From Bacteroidales bacterium (GTDB taxonomy: Bacteria; Bacteroidota; Bacteroidia; Bacteroidales; VadinHA17), in the NCBI GenBank assembly GCA_012517605.1, contig JAAYUS010000254.1, positions 1-33,449 on the forward strand: DNA of 33,449 bases. Direction: 5' to 3'. Position numbers and translations under genes: made by a program. The notes under the pieces were generated by a model. The model saw nothing but the letters and a program-made list of their open reading frames with translations, was not told the DNA's origin and ran no database searches. Shown here piece after piece: positions 1 to 9,236 of the stretch. Position 1 is the stretch's first letter; each line of letters starts with the position of its first letter.

Positions 1-672
1 ATAGGGATAGGATATTTTTCAGGAATCAGTCCCGTTCTGGGGGCTGCAATATTCAGCATCCTTTCAGCCCTTGGAATAGAATTCCTTTCAGTCAGGCAGA
101 AAATAAGGGAAGATTCCGCTATCGGAATCCTGTGGGCATTCGGAATGGCAATAGGGATCATATTCATTTACCTGACTCCCGGATATACACCTGACCTCAT
201 GAGCTATCTTTTCGGCAGCATACTTACGGTTTCATACTGGGATATCAGCGCCCTGGCAATAATGTCGGTGCTTCTGATATTGTATTTCGGGATTTTCTAC
301 AGAACAATATTATATATTTCCTATGATGAGCAGTTTGCCAGGACATACTCTCCTTATGTAAACATTTTTAAATACATAACCACCGCACTAATTGCCCTGA
401 CGATTGTTCTTAATATTAGGATGGCAGGAGTGGTGCTTGTGATATCCCTGCTCACAATACCTCCTAATATTGCTATGATTTTCACAAGGGTCTACAAACG
501 GATAATGGTAGCTTCAGTAATTACCGGGTTTATCGGTACATCCCTGGGATATGCGATTTCCTATAAGGCCGGGATACCTGCAGGTGCATCGATCATATTC
601 ACACTTGTGGTGATCTGGATAATTGCAAAATCAGTTAACCGTCTGGCTGATTCAATGAAGACAGGCAGGTAA
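1..672 (+). CDS. Metal ABC transporter permease, ABC-3 (ZnuB/MntB) family, 5' partial
   Basis: The reading frame is open from base 1, so the N-terminus lies outside the window and the ATG at 145 is internal. The 223 visible residues are almost all hydrophobic segments separated by short polar loops, as in ABC-3 permeases that move Zn2+ or Mn2+ across the inner membrane with a separate ATPase and binding protein. The stretch DSAIGILWAFGMAIGIIF and the later MAGVVLVISLLTIPPNIA match conserved parts of that family. The C-terminus is complete. lpdA follows 23 bp downstream on the same strand. The partner ATPase and binding-protein genes would be expected upstream. The metal cannot be told from the sequence. 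Confidence 0.85.
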   Translation: MGIGYFSGISPVLGAAIFSILSALGIEFLSVRQKIREDSAIGILWAFGMAIGIIFIYLTPGYTPDLMSYLFGSILTVSYWDISALAIMSVLLILYFGIFYRTILYISYDEQFARTYSPYVNIFKYITTALIALTIVLNIRMAGVVLVISLLTIPPNIAMIFTRVYKRIMVASVITGFIGTSLGYAISYKAGIPAGASIIFTLVVIWIIAKSVNRLADSMKTGR

Positions 673-695
673 TTATAACATAATTCTTAAATGAT

Positions 696-2087
696 ATGGA
701 TTACGACATAATAGTTATAGGAAGCGGCCCGGGAGGATATGTGGCCGCAATAAGGGCTTCACAGCTGAAAATGAAAGTGGCTGTTGTCGAAAAGGCAGAA
801 ATAGGCGGTATATGCCTTAACTGGGGTTGCATACCCACAAAGTCGCTTCTGAAAAGCTCCCAGGTATTCGATTATCTTAGCCATGCAGGCGATTATGGCA
901 TAAGGATCGAAGGAGAAGTTAAGCCTGATTTCAGTGCAATGATCGCCAGGAGCAGAGGTGTGGCCGACGGAATGAGCAAGGGAGTGCAGTTCCTTTTCAG
1001 GAAAAACAAGATCGATATTCTGCAGGGGAAAGGCACCCTGCTGGCAGGCAATGCTGTCGAGGTGACTGACAATGAAGGACAGAAAAAAACATATTCGGCT
1101 GAAAATATTATCCTTGCCACAGGTGCAAGGTCGAAAGAGCTGCCGAACCTTCCGCAGGACGGAAAGAAAATCATTGGCTACAGGGAAGCAATGACACTTG
1201 AAAAACAGCCCCGCACAATGGTCGTCGTAGGTTCAGGGGCCATAGGCAGCGAATTCGCATGTTTCTACCAGTCGATTGGTACCCAGGTTACTTTGGTGGA
1301 GTTCCTTCCGAGAATAGTACCGAATGAAGATGAAGAGGTGTCAAAACAGCTTGAACGTTCATTCAAAAAAATGAAAATGAGTGTTCTTACCGGCTCTTCC
1401 GTTGAGTCGGCTGATACCTCAGGCGATATTTGCAAAGTCAGGATAAAAACGCCGAAAGGTTATGAAGAGGTCGCGGCTGACATAGTATTTTCGGCAGTCG
1501 GTGTTACACCAAATATAGAAGGAATAGGACTTGAGAATGCGGGTGTGAAGACTGAGAAAGGGAAGGTTGTTGTTGACGACTTTTACCGCACAAATGTACC
1601 AGGTGTTTTTGCAATTGGAGATATAGTGCATGGTCCGGCTCTTGCACATGTTGCATCGGCTGAAGGAATAACATGTGTTGAAAAGATCGCAGGACTTGAT
1701 CCCGAACCGGTCGATTATTCAAATATTCCGGCATGCACTTATACAAGTCCGGAAATTGCTTCGGTAGGCCTTACCGAGAATGCAGCCCGGGAGAAGGGAC
1801 ATGAAATTAAAGTCGGGAAATTTCCCTTTACAGCTTCAGGGAAAGCCAGTGCTTCAGGAGCAAGGGACGGATTTGTAAAACTCATTTTCGATGCGGCCTA
1901 TGGAGAACTGCTGGGAGCTCATATGATAGGAGCTGGCGTTACCGAAATGATCTCCGAGATGGTTGTTGCACGAAAGCTTGAGACAACCGCCCATGAAATT
2001 ATAAAATCAATACATCCGCATCCTACAATGTCGGAGGCAATTATGGAAGCAGCGGCCGCCGCGTATGACGAAGTAATACACCTTTAG
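696..2087 (+). CDS. lpdA: Dihydrolipoyl dehydrogenase (E3)
   Basis: This FAD flavoenzyme reoxidises dihydrolipoamide with NAD+ in the 2-oxo acid dehydrogenase complexes and the glycine cleavage system. The 463 residues are the usual length. The N-terminal FAD motif GSGPGG is at residues 9-14, and the redox-active disulfide is C40/C45 in CLNWGCIPTK. A second dinucleotide motif, VVGSGAIGSEFA, binds NAD near residue 178. The FAD-contacting segment VFAIGDI is near residue 305. The C-terminal HPHPTMSE holds the catalytic His of the dimer interface. No other dehydrogenase-complex subunit is adjacent. The ATG at 696 is the only sensible start, since the FAD motif begins nine residues later. Confidence 0.96.
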   Translation: MDYDIIVIGSGPGGYVAAIRASQLKMKVAVVEKAEIGGICLNWGCIPTKSLLKSSQVFDYLSHAGDYGIRIEGEVKPDFSAMIARSRGVADGMSKGVQFLFRKNKIDILQGKGTLLAGNAVEVTDNEGQKKTYSAENIILATGARSKELPNLPQDGKKIIGYREAMTLEKQPRTMVVVGSGAIGSEFACFYQSIGTQVTLVEFLPRIVPNEDEEVSKQLERSFKKMKMSVLTGSSVESADTSGDICKVRIKTPKGYEEVAADIVFSAVGVTPNIEGIGLENAGVKTEKGKVVVDDFYRTNVPGVFAIGDIVHGPALAHVASAEGITCVEKIAGLDPEPVDYSNIPACTYTSPEIASVGLTENAAREKGHEIKVGKFPFTASGKASASGARDGFVKLIFDAAYGELLGAHMIGAGVTEMISEMVVARKLETTAHEIIKSIHPHPTMSEAIMEAAAAAYDEVIHL

Positions 2088-2108
2088 ACTGTTTATTACA
2101 TATTAGAC

Positions 2109-2154
2109 GCAACCTTTTGACGATTTTTTGCATCAGTCTAATGAAAACTGATGC
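2109..2154 (+). promoter_or_regulatory. Candidate ECF promoter overlapping an 8-bp inverted repeat
   Basis: Upstream of the first sigma gene, GCAACC (2109-2114) is followed by AGTCTA (2135-2140). These resemble ECF -35 AAC and -10 GTC elements, but the spacing of 20-22 bases is longer than the usual 16-17. A perfect inverted repeat, GCATCAGT (2130-2137) and ACTGATGC (2147-2154) with a 9-base loop, overlaps the would-be -10. There is no T-run after it, so it is not an lpdA terminator on this strand. It could be an operator or an mRNA hairpin. The promoter call is weak; the inverted repeat is certain. Confidence 0.3.
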
Positions 2155-2181
2155 CATGTAAGGCAAATTTTATATATTTTT

Positions 2182-2766
2182 ATGTCCATAAAAAGGTCAA
2201 GTACCTTGCCTGACATTGTAAATATAATAAAAGGTTGTCTTGCAGGCAGCAGAAGGGATCAGGAACTGCTGTACAGAAGGCATGCTGCAAAGTTGTATGC
2301 CGTATGTCTGCAGTATTCCGGTAATGATGATGAGGCAAGGGATATTTTGCAGGAAGGCTTTATAAAGATATTCGAAAACCTCATCCATTACAAGAATGAA
2401 GGTTCTTTTGAAGGATGGATGCGAAGGATTGTCGTCAATACAGCACTCGAAAAATACAGGAGCAAACATAACCTTTACAGGGTGGATGACATTGATTCCA
2501 TTCCTGAGCCTGATGCTGCCCCGGAAACGGATGATTATTCCGGACTTGAGGCGGGAGATCTTCTGATGATAATCAGGGACCTTCCTCCAAAGTACAGGAT
2601 GGTCTTCAACCTGTACGCCATCGAAGGCTATTCCCATAAAGAGATAAGCCAGATGATAAACATTTCCGAAGGGACCTCAAAGTCAAATCTCTCAAGGGCA
2701 CGGATGATCCTCCAAAAGAAGGTTAGTTTTTATACAGGAGTGAATAAAAAGGTAATAAGTGGTTAA
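2182..2766 (+). CDS. RNA polymerase ECF sigma factor (sigma-70 family)
   Basis: The 194-residue protein has the two-domain ECF plan. Region 2 covers about residues 25-95 and includes DDEARDILQEGFIKIF and FEGWMRRIVVNTAL. Region 4 covers about 125-180 with LPPKYRMVFNLYAIEGYSHKEI, then a helix-turn-helix. It should direct core polymerase to a small extracytoplasmic-function regulon. The stop overlaps the start of the next gene by 8 bp, so translation of the two is probably coupled and the neighbour is the likely regulator. The long acidic linker near residues 100-120 is ordinary for Bacteroidota ECF proteins. The target genes cannot be named from this window. Confidence 0.9.
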   Translation: MSIKRSSTLPDIVNIIKGCLAGSRRDQELLYRRHAAKLYAVCLQYSGNDDEARDILQEGFIKIFENLIHYKNEGSFEGWMRRIVVNTALEKYRSKHNLYRVDDIDSIPEPDAAPETDDYSGLEAGDLLMIIRDLPPKYRMVFNLYAIEGYSHKEISQMINISEGTSKSNLSRARMILQKKVSFYTGVNKKVISG

Positions 2767-4081
2767 TAAAGAAACAAATATTGACCTCCTTTTCAGGAAC
2801 GGACTCAGGGATCTGGAAGTCCTTCCACCTGCTGAAGCCTGGAATAACATTCTTCCGGTTATCAGAAGAAAACAGCGCCCTGTTATGCTGTTGCGCAGCG
2901 CTGCAGTTGCCGCCGTACTGCTCTCAATTTCTTTCCTGGGATATAAATGGAGCAGGGAGTTTTCAATTACACCTGTAAACCCTTTTTCGGCATATGAAAA
3001 TGCAGTTCAGCCTGTAGATAATCCAATTCAGGGCAAGCCGGCACGACAGCTTCCTTTTATTGTTAATAATTTAACGGAACAAAAAACAGATTACACCCTT
3101 GCTGAAAACATGGCGGCCCCTATAACTGTCACGGATGAAAATAATCCGCAACCAGCGGTCACATACACTGAGGATCCTGATAATATGATGATCTCAGACA
3201 ATATCGGGATCCCTGCCCTTGCTTCAACAGCGACCGGATTGCGTTACAAAACAGCCGTTATTGATGCAGGGTTTTATAAGCCGGCAGAAATCATCTACGA
3301 TATACCTGTGGAAAAACAGGAAAGATGGTCGCTTTATGCAGGCGCTTCTCCTGACTATTATATGAGGCCCGGCCTTAAAAATGCAGATGTACCCGATCAG
3401 ATTTACCAGAGTGAACAATCGAGGATATCCTACTCTGGCGGTATCGGTTTTGCCTATAAGCTCAACAGAAAACTGAGCATCCAGTCAGGTATTTACTATG
3501 CCTCCGTCGGAAATGAGGTCGCAGGAATAAACACATTCGCCGGCTTCAGGCCATTTGACCAGACCAAGGGTGATCATAACTTTGAAGTGGTTACAGCAAG
3601 CGGACGTATTTATACTGACAACTCCGACGTCTTCCTGCGTGATATCTCAGGCGACAGGGTACTTACACGGTATACAAATGATGTTTTTGATCCTGTCAAA
3701 TCGGACCTTTCATATCTCAGCAACTCGATTTACCAGAATTTCAGCTATCTCGAAATGCCTTTCATCCTCCGCTATAAACTTATTGACAAAAGCATCGATT
3801 TCAACCTTATCGGAGGTCTTGCTTACAACTTCCTTATAAGCAATAATGTTCACACTGTGATTAATGGCAACAAATACAATATCGGTAAGACAGAAGGCCT
3901 TAACCCCATTCTGGTTAGCAGCTCTATGGGTATGGGCATAGAGTACAGCATTACTGACAAATTCTCCCTGAACCTCGAACCTACATTCAGATATTACCTC
4001 AATCCTTTCGGAGACGTTACAGGTGTTAAGGTACATCCATATTCATTCGGTGTCTTTTCGGGCCTTTCGTTCAAATTCTGA
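2759..4081 (+). CDS. Membrane-anchored outer-membrane beta-barrel protein with anti-sigma-like N-terminus
   Basis: The gene starts with GTG inside the sigma gene (8-bp overlap). Residues 1-40 form a short cytoplasmic-type segment, DLLFRNGLRDLEVLPPAEAWNN, resembling the N-terminus of many Bacteroidota proteins paired with ECF sigma factors. One hydrophobic helix follows at about 42-62, then a polar linker to about 185. The C-terminal half is rich in alternating Tyr/Ser/Gly strands and ends in Phe (SGLSFKF), as in PorT/OmpW-like barrels. I infer that it binds and restrains the overlapping sigma factor. An inner-membrane helix and a barrel in one chain is topologically awkward. It could also be processed, or the barrel-like domain could be periplasmic. 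Confidence 0.7.
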   Translation: MVNKETNIDLLFRNGLRDLEVLPPAEAWNNILPVIRRKQRPVMLLRSAAVAAVLLSISFLGYKWSREFSITPVNPFSAYENAVQPVDNPIQGKPARQLPFIVNNLTEQKTDYTLAENMAAPITVTDENNPQPAVTYTEDPDNMMISDNIGIPALASTATGLRYKTAVIDAGFYKPAEIIYDIPVEKQERWSLYAGASPDYYMRPGLKNADVPDQIYQSEQSRISYSGGIGFAYKLNRKLSIQSGIYYASVGNEVAGINTFAGFRPFDQTKGDHNFEVVTASGRIYTDNSDVFLRDISGDRVLTRYTNDVFDPVKSDLSYLSNSIYQNFSYLEMPFILRYKLIDKSIDFNLIGGLAYNFLISNNVHTVINGNKYNIGKTEGLNPILVSSSMGMGIEYSITDKFSLNLEPTFRYYLNPFGDVTGVKVHPYSFGVFSGLSFKF

Positions 4082-4178
4082 CACTCTTTCCGAAACCACT
4101 TCATTTCCTCCTTCTCTCATAACCGCTGTTTACATATTTTTAAGATTTGGCTTTCTTACTAATAAGGCGTAAAATCAT

Positions 4179-4186
4179 TACCTTTG
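4179..4186 (+). promoter_or_regulatory. Bacteroidota -7 promoter box TACCTTTG
   Basis: TACCTTTG fits the Bacteroidota housekeeping TAnnTTTG box exactly. It lies 27 bases before the ATG of the lytic transglycosylase gene. TTTG occurs at 4146-4149, but 29 bases away, further than the usual 19-21, so only the -7 half is convincing. It would drive the transglycosylase-uvrA pair. Confidence 0.5.
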
Positions 4187-4213
4187 CATTTTATTTAAAA
4201 TTAAGGAAGAATC

Positions 4214-5173
4214 ATGTCAGTAACGGGCAAAAGATCGCTGGTTGCCATAGTGGCGGTGATGGTTGTCACTGTATTTATTTTTATTGTAAATCAGGGATTT
4301 AACGATGTCAGCAATAGTTACGGCACAATAAAAGCTGCCGACACTGTCTTTTTTAACAAACCATACAAAATACCCGACAATGTAACATTTGCAGGAGAAA
4401 GAATGCCTCTCGAGAATTTTGATACGCGTGAAAGCCTCGACCGGGAAATACTTACAAGTGCATACAGGCATTCATCCACAATAATGATAATAAAAAGGGC
4501 AAACCGTTATTTCCCTGTGATCGAAAAGATCCTTGGTGAATATAAGGTCCCGGATGATTTTAAATACCTTGTAGCCGCTGAGAGCGAATTCCTCAATGTT
4601 GTGTCACCGGCAGGAGCAACCGGTTTCTGGCAGATCATGGCCGGAACCGGACGTGAAGCTGGTATGGAGATTAACAGCGTGGTCGATGAAAGATATGATC
4701 TGGAAAAATCTACAAGGTTTGCCTGTGACTTTTTTCTCAAATCATATGAGCTTTACGGCAACTGGACTCTTGCAGCTGCTTCATATAACGGTGGCAGAGC
4801 TTCTCTTGACGAACAGATAAGGATACAGAAGGAGAACAACTATTATGATCTTCTTCTCAATGAGGAAACGGCAAGATATATTTTCAGGGCTGTAGCCTAT
4901 AAGCTTATTTTAAATGACCCTGAACGCTTTGGGTTTACAATAAGAAAGGAGGAATTGTATCCGCAGCTCGACTACTTTGAAGTTAAGGTCGATACTGCCG
5001 TGAATGATTTTTCTGCATTTGCAAAAAGGTACGGGACAAACTACAAGCTGCTGAAATTTCTGAACCCATGGCTCAGGAAGCCATATCTTTCCCAGAAAAC
5101 CGGCAAGGTTTATACAATAAAGGTACCGGCAGAGGGGATGAGGTCATCTGATACAATTCCGCGTATGTACTGA
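4214..5173 (+). CDS. Lytic transglycosylase (SLT/MltD-like, GH23) with LysM-like tail
   Basis: The protein should cleave peptidoglycan glycan strands in the periplasm, leaving 1,6-anhydro ends. Residues 9-27 form an N-terminal membrane anchor or uncleaved signal. The SLT domain covers about 110-225. It shows LVAAESEFLNVVSPAGATGFWQ, with the catalytic Glu expected in the AAESEF segment, and later LAAASYNGG. The C-terminal 60 residues (YFEVKVDTAVNDFSAFAKRY to VYTIKVP) resemble a LysM wall-binding module. An AAGGA-like ribosome site (AAGGAAGAATC) precedes the ATG. uvrA starts about 20 bp downstream, so the two probably share a transcript although the functions are unrelated. Confidence 0.9.
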   Translation: MSVTGKRSLVAIVAVMVVTVFIFIVNQGFNDVSNSYGTIKAADTVFFNKPYKIPDNVTFAGERMPLENFDTRESLDREILTSAYRHSSTIMIIKRANRYFPVIEKILGEYKVPDDFKYLVAAESEFLNVVSPAGATGFWQIMAGTGREAGMEINSVVDERYDLEKSTRFACDFFLKSYELYGNWTLAAASYNGGRASLDEQIRIQKENNYYDLLLNEETARYIFRAVAYKLILNDPERFGFTIRKEELYPQLDYFEVKVDTAVNDFSAFAKRYGTNYKLLKFLNPWLRKPYLSQKTGKVYTIKVPAEGMRSSDTIPRMY

Positions 5174-5194
5174 TTCCTTAAGGATCTGAGTGTG

Positions 5195-8014
5195 ATGAAG
5201 GATGAAATAAAGGTTCTCGGAGCAAGGGTTCATAATCTCCGGAATATTGATGTTGAAATTCCCCGCAATAAGCTGGTTGTCATTACCGGATTGAGTGGAA
5301 GCGGCAAATCGTCACTGGCCTTCGACACGATATATGCCGAAGGCCAGCGCCGTTATATGGAGACCCTTTCAGCCTATGCACGACAGTTCCTCGGAGGCAT
5401 GGAGCGTCCTGATGTGGATAAGATCATTGGATTAAGCCCTGTAATCTCAATCGAACAAAAATCTGTAAATAAGAATCCCCGGTCAACTGTCGGGACCATA
5501 ACGGAAATATATGACTTCCTCAGGCTTCTTTATGCAAGGGCAGGAGAGGCTTACTCGTGGGCCTCGGGGGAGAAAATGGTGAAATATACTGACGACCAGA
5601 TCCTTGAACTCGTTAAAACAAGATTTGCCGGCAAAAAGGTTTATTTCCTCGCACCTCTTATAAAAGGAAGGAAAGGCCATTACAAGGAGCTCTTTGAGCA
5701 ACTTCGCCGGAAGGGTTTTCTTCATGTAAGGATAAACGGGGAGATAAGGGAAATCACTCATGGGCTAAAGCTCGACCGTTATAAAACCCATAACATTGAA
5801 CTTGTAATTGACAAATTCAGGGTAGGAGATGTCACCGACAAAAGGCTCCACGATTCCGTTCTTGTATCACTCGACCAGGGCGAAGGGGTTATGATGGTAC
5901 TCGACACCGACGAAAAGGAACCGCGATATTTCAGCCGTCATCTTATGTGTCCGGTCACCGGATTATCATACAACGAACCTGCACCTCATACATTTTCATT
6001 CAACTCACCCCAGGGAGCCTGCCCCCATTGCAACGGTCTTGGCGAAATTTCAAGCATTGACATAAACAAGCTTATCCCTGATCCTGACCTTAGTATTAGG
6101 AAGGGAGGCATTGAACCTCTTGGAAAATACAGGAACGTCTGGATTTTCTGGCAGATAGAAGCAATAGCAGAAAAGAACGGATTTACTCTCGACACTCCTA
6201 TACGCGAAATCCCTGAAGAGGCGCTTAACAAAATCCTTTACGGATCTGATGAAGTTCTTAAGCTGTCGAACACACCACTGGGAATGACTTCCAACTATTT
6301 CCTGACCTTTGAGGGAGTTGTGAACTTTGTCGGGAATATCGAGATCGTCAACGGCAAAAAGAACGGAACAAGGATAAAGGATCAGTATGTTCAGTACGAG
6401 GTTTGTCCTGAATGCAACGGCACAAGGCTGAAGAAGGAAGCCCTGAGCTTCAGGATAGCCGGCATGAACATCGGCGAACTGGCCTCTCTTGATATCAGGG
6501 AGCTTTCATTGTTTCTTAAGGACATTGAGGACAAAATGACAACCAAGCAGCGTCTCATTGCTGCTGAGATATTAAAAGAGATAAGGGCGAGAGTGGGGTT
6601 TCTGCTTGACGTGGGACTTGAATACCTTTCGCTTAACAGGGGAGCCCGGACCTTATCGGGAGGAGAGAGTCAGCGCATCAGGCTGGCCACACAGATCGGA
6701 TCGCAGCTTGTAAATGTCCTTTATATCCTTGATGAACCAAGCATTGGATTGCACCAGAGGGACAACCGGCGGCTTATAACGGCGTTGAAGGAACTTAGGG
6801 ATTCAGGCAACTCTGTAATTGTTGTGGAGCACGACAGGGAAATGATAATGTCGTCGGACCATATTATTGATATGGGACCGGGGGCAGGACGCCTTGGCGG
6901 GAACATTGTCGCGTCAGGCACTCCCGGTCAGATAATGCAGTTCAATACACTGACATCCGGCTACCTTACCCACCAAAGGAAGTTTAACATTCCCGTAACC
7001 AGAAGGACCGGAAACGGAAAATATCTTGTACTGTCGGGAGCAAGCGGGCATAACCTTAAAAATGTCGACGCGATATTCCCTCTCGGAACATTGATCTGCG
7101 TAACAGGTGTATCCGGTAGCGGGAAATCTTCCCTTATCAACCAGACCCTTCATCCGGCACTCGCAAAGAGATTCCATAATTCAGGCAAGGCTGCTCTGCC
7201 TTACAAGGACATTCTGGGAATGGAATATCTCGATAAGGTCATTGAGGTCAGCCAGTCGCCAATCGGCAAGACTCCGCGTTCAAATCCCGCAACTTATACC
7301 GGTGTGTTCACTGATATAAGAAAACTGTTCGAACAGACAACGGAAGCCAAAATACGCGGATTCACGGCCGGCAGGTTCTCATTCAATGTAAAGGGCGGAA
7401 GATGTGAGGGCTGTGAAGGCGCCGGCGTGAAGACAATTGAAATGAATTTTCTTCCCGATGTGTATGTCCATTGCACAGAATGCAACGGTAAAAGATATAA
7501 CCGCGAGACGCTTGAAGTAAAATACAAGGGAAAGTCGATCAGCGATGTCCTGGATATGACTGTTAATGCTGCCGTCGACTTCTTTGCCAATGTTCCGTCG
7601 ATATATCATAAGATCAAAACACTACAGGATGTGGGCCTGGGGTATATCAGGCTCGGTCAGCAGTCAACGACTTTGTCGGGCGGCGAGGCTCAGCGTGTGA
7701 AACTTGCAACGGAACTTGCCCGCCGCGACACGGGAAAAACACTCTATGTCCTTGACGAACCAACTACGGGTCTCCATTTTGAGGATGTAAGGGTTCTTCT
7801 TGAGGTACTTAACAAGCTTGTCGACAGGGGAAATACGGTAATAGTGATTGAACATAACATGGATGTCATAAAAATGGCAGACTATATAATTGATCTCGGA
7901 AAAGAGGGTGGAAGGGAAGGCGGAAACATTGTCTTTTCAGGCACACCGGAAAAGCTCGCAGAATGTGACTGCAGCTATACCGGATTATTTCTTGCCGAAG
8001 AACTTAAGGCATAG
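5195..8014 (+). CDS. uvrA: Excinuclease ABC subunit A
   Basis: UvrA is the damage-recognition ATPase of nucleotide excision repair and works with UvrB. The 939 residues contain two ABC ATPase halves. The Walker A motifs are GLSGSGKSS (near residue 32) and GVSGSGKSS (near 640), the signatures are [12 protein letters not shown] and [12 protein letters not shown], and each half has a Walker B ILDEP or VLDEP. The C-terminal zinc module is intact (CEGC and CTEC around FLPDVYV). In the first zinc finger the leading pair reads CPVTG, so one Cys is missing while the second pair CPHC remains. GTG at 5192 and ATG at 5195 are both possible starts. I chose ATG; AAGGA at 5180-5184 could serve either. Confidence 0.96.
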   Translation: MKDEIKVLGARVHNLRNIDVEIPRNKLVVITGLSGSGKSSLAFDTIYAEGQRRYMETLSAYARQFLGGMERPDVDKIIGLSPVISIEQKSVNKNPRSTVGTITEIYDFLRLLYARAGEAYSWASGEKMVKYTDDQILELVKTRFAGKKVYFLAPLIKGRKGHYKELFEQLRRKGFLHVRINGEIREITHGLKLDRYKTHNIELVIDKFRVGDVTDKRLHDSVLVSLDQGEGVMMVLDTDEKEPRYFSRHLMCPVTGLSYNEPAPHTFSFNSPQGACPHCNGLGEISSIDINKLIPDPDLSIRKGGIEPLGKYRNVWIFWQIEAIAEKNGFTLDTPIREIPEEALNKILYGSDEVLKLSNTPLGMTSNYFLTFEGVVNFVGNIEIVNGKKNGTRIKDQYVQYEVCPECNGTRLKKEALSFRIAGMNIGELASLDIRELSLFLKDIEDKMTTKQRLIAAEILKEIRARVGFLLDVGLEYLSLNRGARTLSGGESQRIRLATQIGSQLVNVLYILDEPSIGLHQRDNRRLITALKELRDSGNSVIVVEHDREMIMSSDHIIDMGPGAGRLGGNIVASGTPGQIMQFNTLTSGYLTHQRKFNIPVTRRTGNGKYLVLSGASGHNLKNVDAIFPLGTLICVTGVSGSGKSSLINQTLHPALAKRFHNSGKAALPYKDILGMEYLDKVIEVSQSPIGKTPRSNPATYTGVFTDIRKLFEQTTEAKIRGFTAGRFSFNVKGGRCEGCEGAGVKTIEMNFLPDVYVHCTECNGKRYNRETLEVKYKGKSISDVLDMTVNAAVDFFANVPSIYHKIKTLQDVGLGYIRLGQQSTTLSGGEAQRVKLATELARRDTGKTLYVLDEPTTGLHFEDVRVLLEVLNKLVDRGNTVIVIEHNMDVIKMADYIIDLGKEGGREGGNIVFSGTPEKLAECDCSYTGLFLAEELKA

Positions 8015-8022
8015 ATTTTACT

Positions 8023-8030
8023 TATATTTG
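8023..8030 (+). promoter_or_regulatory. Bacteroidota -7 promoter box TATATTTG
   Basis: TATATTTG fits the TAnnTTTG consensus, starts 9 bases after the uvrA stop and lies 20 bases before the next ATG. It would give the LOG-family gene its own start with a very short leader. No TTTG was seen at the expected upstream spacing. Confidence 0.5.
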
Positions 8031-8050
8031 TCGGGCTTAAACATTATTTT

Positions 8051-8767
8051 ATGAAGAGAGAAAAACAGGTTGACCTAATAAAGGATGCTTTTGAACAGAA
8101 GACATGGAATGAGATCCATACAACTGATTCGTGGAGGGTATTCAAAATACTCTCCGAACTTGTTGAAGGGTTCGAAAAGTTATCAAGGATAGGCCCCTGT
8201 GTTTCAATATTCGGTTCGGCAAGGACCCATTACAATGACAAATACTACAGGATGGCTGAAGACATCGCCTACAAGCTTACCCAGAACGGTTACGGGGTGA
8301 TCACCGGTGGCGGTCCCGGAATCATGGAGGCAGCGAATAAAGGTGCAAAAAGGGGAAATGGCAAATCAGTCGGAATAAATATTGACCTGCCCTTTGAACA
8401 GAAGCCTAATCCTTATATTGATTCCGACAAGCTCATTACTTTCGACCATTTTTTTGTAAGAAAGGTAATGTTCATGAAATATGCCCAGGGTTTTATCGTT
8501 TTACCGGGCGGATTCGGAACTTTTGATGAGCTTTTTGAAGCTATAACACTAATCCAGACAAAGAAGATCGGAAAATTCCCTATTATTCTTGTCGGGGTAA
8601 AATACTGGAGCGGATTGCTGAAATGGATAAATGACGTCATGCTTTCAGAGGAACACAATATTTCGGCCGACGATCTGAAGGTCTTTACCCTGGTGGATAC
8701 ATCAGATGAGGCAGTTAACAATATTGTGGAGTTCTACTCAAGATATCTTCTCAGCCCGAACTTCTGA
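8051..8767 (+). CDS. LOG-family protein (TIGR00730), nucleoside-5'-monophosphate phosphoribohydrolase-like
   Basis: This 238-residue Rossmann-fold protein carries both signatures of the LOG/lysine-decarboxylase-like family, GGGPGIMEAANKGA and PGGFGTFDELFE. Members hydrolyse nucleoside 5'-monophosphates, including cytokinin ribotides, to free base and ribose 5-phosphate. Older databases call them lysine decarboxylases, which is a misannotation. The protein is soluble and cytoplasmic. About 45 residues precede the core (SIFGSARTHYNDKYY), which is normal for the longer subgroup. It ends 3 bp from the convergent smpB stop. The physiological substrate in this organism is unknown. Confidence 0.85.
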   Translation: MKREKQVDLIKDAFEQKTWNEIHTTDSWRVFKILSELVEGFEKLSRIGPCVSIFGSARTHYNDKYYRMAEDIAYKLTQNGYGVITGGGPGIMEAANKGAKRGNGKSVGINIDLPFEQKPNPYIDSDKLITFDHFFVRKVMFMKYAQGFIVLPGGFGTFDELFEAITLIQTKKIGKFPIILVGVKYWSGLLKWINDVMLSEEHNISADDLKVFTLVDTSDEAVNNIVEFYSRYLLSPNF

Positions 8768-8770
8768 TCC

Positions 8771-9229
8771 TTATCTTTTTCTGATACGGTCAAGCTCCCT
8801 TTCAGAATCCTTTCTTTTAAGGGTTTCCCGCTTGTCATATTCCTTTTTGCCTCTTGCAATTGCAATCTCAGCTTTTGCAAGCCCTTTTTCATTGATGAAG
8901 ACCTTTATTACTATAATTGTAAGGCCCGATTCTTTAACCTTTCTGCCGATCTTTGAAAGTTCCCTTGATTTGAGAAGAAGTTTCCTTTCCCTCAGGGGAT
9001 CGTGATTGTTAAGGTTCCCCCACCAGTATTCCGCTATATGCATTCCCTTCAGGTACAGTTCTCCGTCCCTGAAAATGCAGTATGAATCGGTAAGGTTGGC
9101 TTTGCCTTCCCTGATAGACTTGATTTCAGTGCCCATCAGTTTGATCCCGGCAATGTACTTCTCGAGGAATTCATAGTCGTGGGAAGCCTTTTTATTTTTG
9201 ATTACAATGTCTGAGGAACGGGATCTCAT
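8771..9229 (-). CDS. smpB: SsrA-binding protein SmpB
   Basis: SmpB binds tmRNA and carries it to stalled ribosomes for trans-translation. The protein shows the family core: KKASHDYEFLEKYIAGI, the segment GTEIKSIREGKANLTDSY, and the Trp-containing HIAEYWWGNLNNHDP before RERKLLL. It ends in a basic tail, RETLKRKDSERELDRIRKR, which contacts the mRNA path. A longer frame begins at 9253 but overlaps the upstream gene by 17 bp. The internal ATG at 9229 gives 152 residues, the usual length, and starts 7 bp after the upstream stop, so I chose it. It is probably co-transcribed with the Yip1-like gene. No tmRNA gene was seen in the window. Confidence 0.95.
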   Translation of the reverse strand: MRSRSSDIVIKNKKASHDYEFLEKYIAGIKLMGTEIKSIREGKANLTDSYCIFRDGELYLKGMHIAEYWWGNLNNHDPLRERKLLLKSRELSKIGRKVKESGLTIIVIKVFINEKGLAKAEIAIARGKKEYDKRETLKRKDSERELDRIRKR

Positions 9230-9236
9230 TTTATTT

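Noticed and set aside
5180-8014. UvrA as a resistance-type paralogue (DrrC-like) rather than a repair enzyme
   Set aside because: Length, both ATPase halves, the UvrB-binding region and the C-terminal zinc finger all fit housekeeping UvrA; no drug-cluster genes are adjacent.
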